DNA of 12,318 nt, taken from positions 1-12,318 of the forward strand of contig URXH01000062.1 of assembly GCA_900551675.1 (NCBI GenBank), in the 5' to 3' direction. Below are positions 1 to 5,714 of the stretch, in pieces (the stretch's first letter is position 1; the number at the start of each line of letters is the position of its first letter). A model generated the notes under the pieces. It was not told the origin of the DNA, ran no database searches, and was given only the letters and a program-made list of their open reading frames with translations. Origin of the DNA: an uncultured bacterium (lineage in GTDB: Bacteria > Cyanobacteriota > Vampirovibrionia > Gastranaerophilales > Gastranaerophilaceae). The position numbers and the translations under genes were made by a program.

Positions 1-46
1 CTACGCTTGCGGGGGGGGGGCAATTCAAAGCTTCTCTATGCAACAT
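1..46 (-). CDS. 5' end of an unidentified minus-strand gene (partial, leaves window at left edge)
   Basis: Only 15 codons are visible, reading MLHREALNCPPPASV, with no stop before the window edge. The case for a real gene rests on its upstream signals. AGGAGG lies at 59..54 with a 7-base spacer to the ATG at 46..44, and a near-consensus sigma-70 promoter stands at 100..72. An ATG at 53..51 touches the ribosome site and would give only five codons, so 46 is the better start. A run of ten C (20..11) covers the end of codon 9 and codons 10 to 12. Losing one C would bring a TAG into frame within four codons. The protein is too short to identify. The G-run could also be a sequencing or assembly error near a contig end, which would make the reading beyond codon 9 unreliable. 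Confidence 0.5.
   Translation of the reverse strand, partial: MLHREALNCPPPASV
11..20. repeat. Homopolymer tract of ten G (poly-C on the coding minus strand)
   Basis: Ten consecutive G occur in a strongly AT-rich region. On the minus strand they read as poly-C inside the start of the left-edge gene. Long G/C homopolymers inside 5' coding ends are the classic substrate of slipped-strand phase variation. Poly-G is also a known artefact of two-colour short-read chemistry, so the length needs checking against raw reads. Confidence 0.7.
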
Positions 47-71
47 ATTTCATCCTCCTGACTTTTTCTTT

Positions 72-100
72 ATTATTTACGATTTTTTAATTTTTGTCAA
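72..100 (-). promoter_or_regulatory. Sigma-70-type promoter for the left-edge minus-strand gene
   Basis: On the minus strand a perfect -35 TTGACA (100..95) is followed by a 17-base spacer and a -10 AATAAT (77..72, five of six consensus bases). The predicted transcript starts near 65, giving a leader of about 19 bases that carries the AGGAGG ribosome site at 59..54. It is the best-matching two-box promoter in the window. Confidence 0.6.
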
Positions 101-138
101 TATTAATTTAACTATTGTTTTTATTTTTTGTTTGAGTT

Positions 139-147
139 TGCTATAAT
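139..147 (+). promoter_or_regulatory. Extended -10 promoter of dnaX, placed for a leaderless mRNA
   Basis: TGCTATAAT is a perfect extended -10 element. Exactly six bases separate it from the ATG at 154, so the expected +1 is the A of the start codon. No convincing -35 is found at 16 to 18 bases, which the TGn extension can compensate for. No Shine-Dalgarno sequence precedes dnaX. The divergent promoter at 72..100 shares this intergenic region. Confidence 0.6.
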
Positions 148-153
148 CAAATT

Positions 154-2028
154 ATGAATGAAAAATACATACCTTTATACAGAAAATACCGCCCGCAAAA
201 GTTAGAGGAAGTTGTAGGACAGGAACATATTAAAAAAGCTTTAAAAAATGCAATTGAGCTGAATAAAATTTCTCATGCGTATCTTTTTACGGGACCGAGA
301 GGAACAGGTAAAACTTCTACGGCAAGAATTTTTGCCAAATCTTTGAACTGTAAAGAAGGACCGACAATCAACCCTTGCGGAGTTTGCGAAAACTGTGTCG
401 ATATAACAAATTCAACTCCGATGGATGTTATAGAAATCGATGCTGCCAGTAACAGAAAAGTTGAAGATGCGCAGAATATTCTTGAAAAGGTTATGTATGC
501 GCCTGTAAACAGCAGGTATAAAATTTATATTATTGACGAAGTTCACATGCTGTCTACTACGGCCTTTAATGCGTTATTGAAAACTCTTGAAGAACCGCCC
601 GAAAATGTGATTTTTATTCTTGCTACAACTGAAGTTCATAAAGTTCTTGATACAATCAAAAGCCGCTGCCAGAGATTTGATTTTAAGCGCATTACAACTG
701 ATGATATAGTAAAACATCTTCGTTATATTTCTGATAAAGAGAAGATTAATATAACTGATGATGCACTTTTTACTATCGCTAAAAATTCTGCGGGCGGTAT
801 GCGCGACAGCATTGCCCTTCTAGATCAGTTAAGTGTTTTAGACGGCGAGGAAGCTATTTCAACAGATGATATAAACAATCTTTTAGGACGTCTTTCATTT
901 GACACGCTGAATTCTCTCGCGGATAAAATTGTTAATTCAAAACCGCAGGAAGCTATTGAAGAATTGGAAAATATTTACAATTCCGGTAATGAACCTGTTC
1001 AAATTCTGACAAACCTGATGGATTATTTAAAAAATCTTTTAATTGTAAAAAATTGCAGAAAAGAAATTGCATTTGAATTAACGCAGGCAAATGATGCTCA
1101 GGTGAAAGCTCTTTCTTCTCAATCTCAAAATGTCGAAACTCATCAGATTGTTTTCTTGATAGATAAGTGTTCGGAATATATAAAAGAATTGAAACTTACA
1201 AACAATCCGCGTTTGTGGCTGGAAGTCGCAATAATTGATCTTGCGAATTTGACGGAAAACACATCTCTGGTTGAACTTCAAAACAGAATCGCAAGATTGG
1301 AAGGCGGAAATGTTCAGCCGGCTAAAGTTTCGGCTTATAAAACTGCGCCGGCTCCTGTTATGAAGCCTGAAATGCAAAAAGCGGAACATGCAAAACCTGA
1401 TATAGTATTGCATAAAGATGAAGAAAGCATACCGGTTCAAAAGAAACCTCAGGAAAAAGTACCTGTTGAAGCAAAAGTTGAAAATATTTCGAATGATAAT
1501 GATTTTTCTCCGATGCCGAAATCAAAACATTCGGATGGCGCTGATATTTCCGTTCTGTGGAGCAGACTGCTGGAAAATGTTCACAGCGCTCCGACCAGAG
1601 CTTTATTAAAACAGTGGGCTAATCCTGTAAAAATCGCTCCTAATGAGACAATTTTGACAATGAAAAATGAAATTTTCTTAAATCAGGTGCAGTCAGGCTC
1701 TAAAAAACAGGCAGTTGTCGATGCCGTAAATGCCCTGTTTGCGCAGGAAAATTCAAATGTAATAATAAGGCTTCCGCATGCAGATGATGTTCAGGTTCAA
1801 CCTGCTTCTGTTCCCGAAGTTCATCAAGAACAGCCAAAGCCTAAACCTTCTCCGGTCATGAAGCCTGTTCAAATGGAGCCTGAGGTTCAGCCTGAGGAAG
1901 TTGAAAAATTGAAAGAAGAAATTCATAAACCCGCGAAAAGTGAAAGTGCTTCAAAAATTGCTGATTCTTTGCATTCTGATAATGTTAATATGGTAATGGA
2001 AATTTTTGAAGGAAAAGTTATAGATTAA
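154..2028 (+). CDS. dnaX: DNA polymerase III subunit gamma/tau
   Basis: This is the ATP-dependent clamp-loader subunit that opens the beta clamp on primed DNA and, in its tau form, ties the loader to the polymerase and helicase. The AAA+ core is complete: the RKYRP opening near residue 10, Walker A GPRGTGKT at 47-54, zinc-binding cysteines 66, 75, 78 and 81, Walker B with DEVH at 128-131, sensor-1 ATT at 157-159 and the arginine-finger SRC at 170-172. Domain III runs to about residue 380. After it come a Pro/Lys/Val-rich linker (about 390-455), a second folded tau-type domain (about 460-540), another linker (about 545-600) and a conserved-looking tail ending in EIFEGKVID. At 624 residues it is full tau length. 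The ATG at 154 fits the family start, but there is no ribosome site; an extended -10 sits six bases upstream. No canonical A AAA AAG frameshift signal was found for making gamma. Confidence 0.97.
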   Translation: MNEKYIPLYRKYRPQKLEEVVGQEHIKKALKNAIELNKISHAYLFTGPRGTGKTSTARIFAKSLNCKEGPTINPCGVCENCVDITNSTPMDVIEIDAASNRKVEDAQNILEKVMYAPVNSRYKIYIIDEVHMLSTTAFNALLKTLEEPPENVIFILATTEVHKVLDTIKSRCQRFDFKRITTDDIVKHLRYISDKEKINITDDALFTIAKNSAGGMRDSIALLDQLSVLDGEEAISTDDINNLLGRLSFDTLNSLADKIVNSKPQEAIEELENIYNSGNEPVQILTNLMDYLKNLLIVKNCRKEIAFELTQANDAQVKALSSQSQNVETHQIVFLIDKCSEYIKELKLTNNPRLWLEVAIIDLANLTENTSLVELQNRIARLEGGNVQPAKVSAYKTAPAPVMKPEMQKAEHAKPDIVLHKDEESIPVQKKPQEKVPVEAKVENISNDNDFSPMPKSKHSDGADISVLWSRLLENVHSAPTRALLKQWANPVKIAPNETILTMKNEIFLNQVQSGSKKQAVVDAVNALFAQENSNVIIRLPHADDVQVQPASVPEVHQEQPKPKPSPVMKPVQMEPEVQPEEVEKLKEEIHKPAKSESASKIADSLHSDNVNMVMEIFEGKVID

Positions 2029-2039
2029 AGGAGTAAATT

Positions 2040-2402
2040 ATGAAAATTCAAAATATTAATTCTGTTAATTTCGGAAAACATCCTGTAACCAGAAAAGTTG
2101 AATCAGGCGAAGAGGATTTCATTTTTCTAAATCAGTCTGATAAGTTAACCGTTATTTATGATATGCTCTGCGAACAGAAAGATTCTTTGAAAAGTTTATC
2201 AGACCGTCAGTATGACAGACACAATGCGTTGAAAAGTGATTTAAAAACTTTATCTTTAAATCAGAAAAAGATGCATGATTTTAACAAACATGCTTTTGAT
2301 GTTATTGCAACAAATTGTTCGGGGCGTGAATATATTGCAAAAGATGCACTGGCTAATTTAGAATTTCAGTATAATCGTAATAAACTTAATGTTGTAGGTT
2401 AA
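2040..2402 (+). CDS. Small protein of unknown function, downstream of dnaX
   Basis: This 120-residue protein matches no family I recognise. It is translated from a strong AAGGAG (2028-2033) that overlaps the dnaX stop codon, with a 6-base spacer, so it is almost certainly co-transcribed with dnaX. The N-terminus INSVNFGKHP (residues 6-15) resembles short N-terminal motifs that I recall from many small Gastranaerophilales proteins; this is recall, not a search. Residues 33-90 are charged and helix-prone (for example EQKDSLKSLSDRQYDRH), possibly a coiled coil. There is no signal peptide or membrane segment, and two cysteines (44, 93). In many bacteria this slot holds ybaB, but the sequence does not resemble YbaB. 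Its stop codon overlaps that of the convergent Memo-AMMECR1 gene. Confidence 0.8.
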   Translation: MKIQNINSVNFGKHPVTRKVESGEEDFIFLNQSDKLTVIYDMLCEQKDSLKSLSDRQYDRHNALKSDLKTLSLNQKKMHDFNKHAFDVIATNCSGREYIAKDALANLEFQYNRNKLNVVG

Positions 2403-3724
2403 GCAATTTTTACGGTATTAAATTTAAACGCTTCCAAACTTTCAGAAAAATAATCTTTTGGTAAGCCGGCTTTGAGTTTTAGATGTCCCAAAAACTCATG
2501 TTTATCTGGAAGCTGTTCCCATACATCAGGTAAAAATACTGATTGAAAATTCCCGTCGCGTATAATAAGTCCGTCAATGGCAGGTGTGAGTTGTTCAAGA
2601 AGCTCATCTTCCGTTTCAAATTCAATTCTTTCAGGTTTTGAAAGAAGCGACACTCCTATTGTTATTCTGTTGTATTCATTTAGTGTCAGTGCGGGAAACC
2701 TCGGGTCAGAAAAAGCTGCAGCGTGTGCATTATGTAATAAATCTTTTATCAGAGGTTTGTGCGCAATAATTGAACCGATGCAGCCGCGTAAAATTCCATC
2801 AAGCTCGAGAGTTACAAAGGATGCGCCGTATTCTTCAAACACGCAGTCATAATTGCTGATTCGGGGTTGACCTAGCTGTAAGCCTGAGAGTATACTCTCT
2901 TTGCAGATTTTTTTTACAAAATCGGAGTAATATTCTTTTATATAATTATTTTTTTGACCTTCATACAAAAACCAGCTACCGTAACCTACAACACGTGATG
3001 AATCTCCTGTCGCTGCAGAAGAGTTTGTAAGCCCTGTTCTTATAAGCGAAAAGTTTTTCTTTTTTGCAAATTCAATAAGCCCGCAAATTCCGACAGCACC
3101 GCAGGCTTGCTCCTGTTCAAAGTTTGAAAAGTTATTTTCTTCAATCATTCTTGCAGTGTAGCTGTCAATTTTAAAAGCTTCTTTTTCAGGATAAAAATGG
3201 CTCAAATCACTTGATATAACAAATACATTATCTTCATCTGCCCAAAAATGTTCAAGAGTTCCGCATAAATTTTTAAAATTTTCACATCCGTATAAAACAG
3301 GTACAATTCTTGCAGATGGAAGAAAATATTTTATTAAAGGAAGCTGAACCTCTATTGAATGTTCCTTTTCAAAAGCAAAATTTACTGTTGAGCAATCGCA
3401 TAATTCTTTAACATTTTGTACAAGCTCTTTATTTATTTCAATATCTCCGAGTGGAGTTTCAAACGCGTCATAGTCGCATACCGTGCAGCCGAAAATCCTT
3501 TCGTAATGCGCAGGCGCAAATATAAATACATTTTTTGCATCTCTTTTAAGATGCTGCACACCTTTTGCCGCGAGCTTTCCTGAATAAATATACCCCGCAT
3601 GAGGAACAATTACGGCACGAGAAGTGTATACAGGAGGTTGTATTTCAAAACTCCCGATTAAATTTGTAAGTTCCTCTTTATCTGACGGATAAAATGTTCC
3701 TGCTGATGTTGATTTTTTCTTCAT
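2399..3724 (-). CDS. Memo-AMMECR1 fusion protein (AmmeMemoRadiSam system proteins B and A)
   Basis: A 441-residue two-domain protein. Residues 1 to about 255 are a Memo domain, related in fold to LigB-type non-haem iron dioxygenases. The putative metal and active-site residues seen in human MEMO1 have counterparts here: H42 (PHAGYIYSG), H73 (APAHYERI), D173 and H176 (SSDLSHF) and C208 (QACG). Residues about 262-440 are an AMMECR1 domain with the signature LRGCIGS at 312-318, followed by DPRFPAL at 340-346. In many bacteria and archaea these two proteins and a radical SAM enzyme form a conserved trio of unknown biochemical role. Here A and B are fused and no radical SAM gene is in the window. 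The gene starts 24 bases after the ribD stop but has its own TATAAT and no ribosome site. Domain identity is firm; function is not known. Confidence 0.93.
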   Translation of the reverse strand: MKKKSTSAGTFYPSDKEELTNLIGSFEIQPPVYTSRAVIVPHAGYIYSGKLAAKGVQHLKRDAKNVFIFAPAHYERIFGCTVCDYDAFETPLGDIEINKELVQNVKELCDCSTVNFAFEKEHSIEVQLPLIKYFLPSARIVPVLYGCENFKNLCGTLEHFWADEDNVFVISSDLSHFYPEKEAFKIDSYTARMIEENNFSNFEQEQACGAVGICGLIEFAKKKNFSLIRTGLTNSSAATGDSSRVVGYGSWFLYEGQKNNYIKEYYSDFVKKICKESILSGLQLGQPRISNYDCVFEEYGASFVTLELDGILRGCIGSIIAHKPLIKDLLHNAHAAAFSDPRFPALTLNEYNRITIGVSLLSKPERIEFETEDELLEQLTPAIDGLIIRDGNFQSVFLPDVWEQLPDKHEFLGHLKLKAGLPKDYFSESLEAFKFNTVKIA

Positions 3725-3731
3725 AAAATTT

Positions 3732-3737
3732 ATTATA
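3732..3737 (-). promoter_or_regulatory. -10 box of the Memo-AMMECR1 gene, near-leaderless placement
   Basis: A perfect TATAAT (3737..3732) lies seven bases before the ATG at 3724, so the first purine in the expected start region is the A of the start codon. No Shine-Dalgarno sequence is present. No good -35 was seen at 16 to 18 bases. The box falls in the 24-base gap after ribD, so the gene may be transcribed on its own as well as by read-through. Confidence 0.45.
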
Positions 3738-3748
3738 CAACTTTTTTC

Positions 3749-4792
3749 TTATTTTGAAATAGGATAGTAAGTTAATAAAATATCAGAACCAAACATTTCC
3801 TGATTCGTAATTTTGAAATTGCAGCTTTCGTTTATGTTTTCGATATGCCTGAAATCAAAACAGGATAAAGAAGAGTTGTCGCCTGTGATTTTTGGTGCAA
3901 TGAAATGATAAATTTTATCAGAGTATTTTAAAATTTCTCCGTTCAAATGACCTCCGCTTTCAACCAGAATACTTTTTATACCTAAATCAAATGCTTTTTT
4001 TAAAATAAATTCAAGGTCAAGTTTTTCGTTTATAACAGGTGTTTTTATAAAATTTATTCCGCCTTCGAACATATCAAGAGACGAATTAAACAGGTATATT
4101 TCTCCATCTTTGTATATCGGTGCTTCAAGATTTGTTTTGAGTTCTCTGTCGAGAATAATTTTTTTTCTATGAGCCATTGTCGGGTTATCTGCAAGAATAG
4201 TTGAAGATGTTGTTAAAATTGCATCATACCTGTTTCTGATTGTTTTGACTTCTTCCCGCGCCTTATCTGATGTTATCCATTTGGAAGACCCGTTTTGTGC
4301 TGCAATTTTTCCGTCAAGTGTTGTTGCAGTTTTTAGAGCAACAAACACCTCATTTTTTGTCATGTTTTTTATGAATACTTCATTTAAAATTTTGCACTCA
4401 TCTTCAAGTACATTTTCAATAACTTCAATTCCTGCATTTTTTAATTTTCGGATGCCGTTTCCTGCAACAATAGGGTTAACATCCTGCATTCCTATAACCA
4501 CTTTTTTTATTCCGCGTTCAATAATTAAATCAGCGCAGGGCGGAGTCTTTCCGTAATGCGAACAGGGCTCAAGGTTAACAATCAGCGTTCCGCCCGTTTC
4601 TTCTCCGTTGTGAAGTTTTAAAAGAGCATCACGTTCCGCATGATTATCACCGTATTTGCGGTGATAACCTGTTGAAATTTCGTTCCCGTCTTTATCAAGT
4701 ATTACGCATCCTACAAGCGGGTTTGGAGAAGTCAGCCCTTCGGCCTGCCTTGCAAGTTCTATACATTTTTTCATTAATAAGTTATATTGCAT
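3749..4792 (-). CDS. ribD: Bifunctional riboflavin biosynthesis deaminase/reductase
   Basis: RibD deaminates the pyrimidine product of GTP cyclohydrolase II and then reduces its ribosyl side chain, the second and third steps of riboflavin synthesis in the cytoplasm. The N-terminal deaminase domain (about 1-145) shows the zinc site H51-A-E53 and PCSHYGKTPPC with C77 and C86; E53 is the proton shuttle. TSPNPLVGCV (21-30) is also typical. The reductase domain (about 149-340) shows KTATTLDGKIA (154-164), KWITS (171-175), LADNP (200-204) and VESGGHLNGE (277-286). At 347 residues it is slightly shorter than the roughly 360-370 usual. The shortening appears to lie between H208-R209 and the IILD strand at 212-215, where about eight residues of the usual loop are missing. 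No other rib gene is in the window. The start has no ribosome site, only a -10-like box immediately upstream. Confidence 0.95.
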   Translation of the reverse strand: MQYNLLMKKCIELARQAEGLTSPNPLVGCVILDKDGNEISTGYHRKYGDNHAERDALLKLHNGEETGGTLIVNLEPCSHYGKTPPCADLIIERGIKKVVIGMQDVNPIVAGNGIRKLKNAGIEVIENVLEDECKILNEVFIKNMTKNEVFVALKTATTLDGKIAAQNGSSKWITSDKAREEVKTIRNRYDAILTTSSTILADNPTMAHRKKIILDRELKTNLEAPIYKDGEIYLFNSSLDMFEGGINFIKTPVINEKLDLEFILKKAFDLGIKSILVESGGHLNGEILKYSDKIYHFIAPKITGDNSSLSCFDFRHIENINESCNFKITNQEMFGSDILLTYYPISK

Positions 4793-4798
4793 AATTGT

Positions 4799-4809
4799 AT
4801 TTTACTATA
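4799..4809 (-). promoter_or_regulatory. -10 region of ribD, near-leaderless placement
   Basis: Two overlapping -10-like hexamers are present on the minus strand: TAAAAT at 4804..4799, six bases before the ATG, and TATAGT at 4809..4804, eleven bases before it. Either would give a leader of zero to about five bases. There is no Shine-Dalgarno sequence. The match is weaker than for dnaX and no -35 is evident. Confidence 0.35.
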
Positions 4810-4831
4810 AAATCTGGTATATTAGTATAAA

Positions 4832-4858
4832 AGATCCCGAAACAAGTTCGGGATGACA
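4832..4858 (+). repeat. REP-like hairpin repeat, copy A
   Basis: A 27-base unit with stem TCCCGAA (4835-4841), loop ACAAG and stem TTCGGGA (4847-4853), ending in TGACA. It shares length, loop and flanks with the copy at 7944-7970, but the stem bases differ in a compensated way. It belongs to a dispersed intergenic palindrome family that I recall from several unrelated bacterial genomes. Confidence 0.8.
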
Positions 4859-4874
4859 AAAACAAGAATATAGC

Positions 4875-4901
4875 AGTCATGCTGAATTTGGTTCAGCATC
4901 T
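4875..4901 (-). repeat. REP-like hairpin repeat, copy B (inverted)
   Basis: The same element in the opposite orientation: stem ATGCTGAA (4879-4886), loop TTTGG, stem TTCAGCAT (4892-4899). The flanking AGAT and ATGAC of the consensus are recognisable on the minus strand. With copy A it forms an inverted pair about 16 bases apart. Confidence 0.75.
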
Positions 4902-4913
4902 TTTAAACAAACA

Positions 4914-4940
4914 CGACCCTGAAACAAGTTCAGTGTGTTG
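4914..4940 (+). repeat. REP-like hairpin repeat, copy C (degenerate)
   Basis: The unit keeps the core CTGAA, loop ACAAG and TTCAG (4919-4933), but its 3' flank has decayed to GTGTGTTG. Its last bases overlap the proposed -35 box of the downstream hydrolase gene. Confidence 0.65.
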
Positions 4941-4966
4941 TAAGTCTCAGGCAATATATGTATAAA
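4938..4966 (+). promoter_or_regulatory. Promoter candidate for the UPF0173 hydrolase operon
   Basis: TTGTAA (4938-4943), a 17-base spacer and TATAAA (4961-4966) form a plausible sigma-70 promoter with a start near 4973. The leader would be about 19 bases and carry AGGAG at 4981-4985, six bases from the ATG. The -35 lies at the decayed end of repeat copy C. Confidence 0.45.
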
Positions 4967-4991
4967 AGACAGAGAAAAAAAGGAGTAAGCT

Positions 4992-5654
4992 ATGGATTTA
5001 AAATATATAGGACACAGTGCTTTTGAAATTAAATTAAAAGATAATTCAATAATGGTTGATCCTTATGTCAGTATTAATCCAAAATATGACTGGCATAAAT
5101 CTAATATCACTGACATATTTTTAACTCATGCACATGGCGATCACCTCGGGCAGGCTATTGAAATTGCAAAAGAAAAAGATGCAACGATTACTGCTATTGT
5201 TGAACTGGCACAATACTGCAAAGAACAGGGATGTAAAGTGCGTGCTGTAAATTTTGGCGGGTGGATTAATTATGATTGGGGCAGAGTTGTATTTGTTCCC
5301 GCTTTTCATACCAGCACGCTTCCTGATGGGCGTTATGCAGGCGAACCTGCAGGAATAGTTTTCGATGTAGAAAAAGTCAGAATTTACCATGCGGGTGATA
5401 CGGCTTTGACAACAGAAATGAAAACAATTAAAGAGTTGTACAGACCGAATATCGCAATGCTTCCTATCGGCGGACATTACACTATGGATGTTGAACATGC
5501 GGCTGTCGCTGCTGACTGGATCGGTGCGCAGACGGTAATTCCGATGCATTACAATACTTTCCCGGAAATTCAGGCTGATTTAGAAAAGTTTATGAAACTT
5601 ATTCAGGTTAATAATTCAAATTGTGTAATTTTGAACCCTGAAAAAGTTGATTAG
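4992..5654 (+). CDS. UPF0173 metal-dependent hydrolase (metallo-beta-lactamase fold)
   Basis: A 220-residue cytosolic hydrolase of the UPF0173/UlaG-like branch of the metallo-beta-lactamase superfamily. The metal ligands are all present: the HxHxDH motif H46, H48, D50, H51 (THAHGDHLGQ), H106 (PAFHTS), D136 (HAGDT) and H186 (IPMHYNTFP). The opening DLKYIGHSAFEI and the strand IMVDPY at 20-25 are typical of the family. Members act on phosphoesters or lactone-like substrates, but the natural substrate of this subfamily is not established. AGGAG six bases upstream fixes the start. It is followed by a GshB-like ligase 60 bases downstream on the same strand, so the two may be co-expressed, although a hairpin lies between them. 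Confidence 0.92.
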   Translation: MDLKYIGHSAFEIKLKDNSIMVDPYVSINPKYDWHKSNITDIFLTHAHGDHLGQAIEIAKEKDATITAIVELAQYCKEQGCKVRAVNFGGWINYDWGRVVFVPAFHTSTLPDGRYAGEPAGIVFDVEKVRIYHAGDTALTTEMKTIKELYRPNIAMLPIGGHYTMDVEHAAVAADWIGAQTVIPMHYNTFPEIQADLEKFMKLIQVNNSNCVILNPEKVD

Positions 5655-5690
5655 CCTGATTTGCTATTGAAAATTGCGTTAATCAGCTAA
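5651..5690 (+). other. Stem-loop between the hydrolase and the ATP-grasp gene
   Basis: TTAGCCTGATT (5651-5661) pairs with AATCAGCTAA (5681-5690) with one bulged base and a 19-base loop; the stem includes the hydrolase stop codon. AATATTTTG follows, so it could act as a weak terminator or attenuator. A TTGAAA (5667-5672) in the loop and TAAAAT at 5688-5693 are only 15 bases apart, a poor promoter for the next gene. The function is undecided. Confidence 0.35.
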
Positions 5691-5714
5691 AATATTTTGA
5701 TGTGGAGATAAATT

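Noticed and set aside
36..53. Five-codon leader peptide MKYVA on the minus strand
   Set aside because: Its ATG touches the AGGAGG with no spacer, whereas the ATG at 46 has an ideal 7-base spacer.
1078..1440. Antisense reading frame (120 codons) opposite dnaX
   Set aside because: Phe/Arg/Cys-rich shadow translation without start signals, inside the conserved dnaX coding region.
154..2028. Programmed -1 frameshift in dnaX to make gamma
   Set aside because: No A AAA AAG heptamer with a downstream stem was found. The nearest runs, five A near 1376 and six A near 1701 (T AAA AAA C), are not canonical, and the second lies late in the tau domain.
4832..4940. Small CRISPR array or transposon ends
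   Set aside because: The repeats differ in orientation and spacing, are palindromic with covarying stems, and no transposase, target duplication or cas gene is present.
4793..4991. Riboswitch (for example FMN) upstream of ribD
   Set aside because: The predicted leader is zero to five bases and the sequence shows only the hairpin repeats; no conserved RFN-type pattern was seen.
5121..5549. Long antisense reading frame (142 codons) opposite the UPF0173 hydrolase
   Set aside because: It is a shadow of a clearly conserved gene, has no ribosome site or recognisable motif, and a composition typical of reverse-frame translation (Cys, His and Ser rich).
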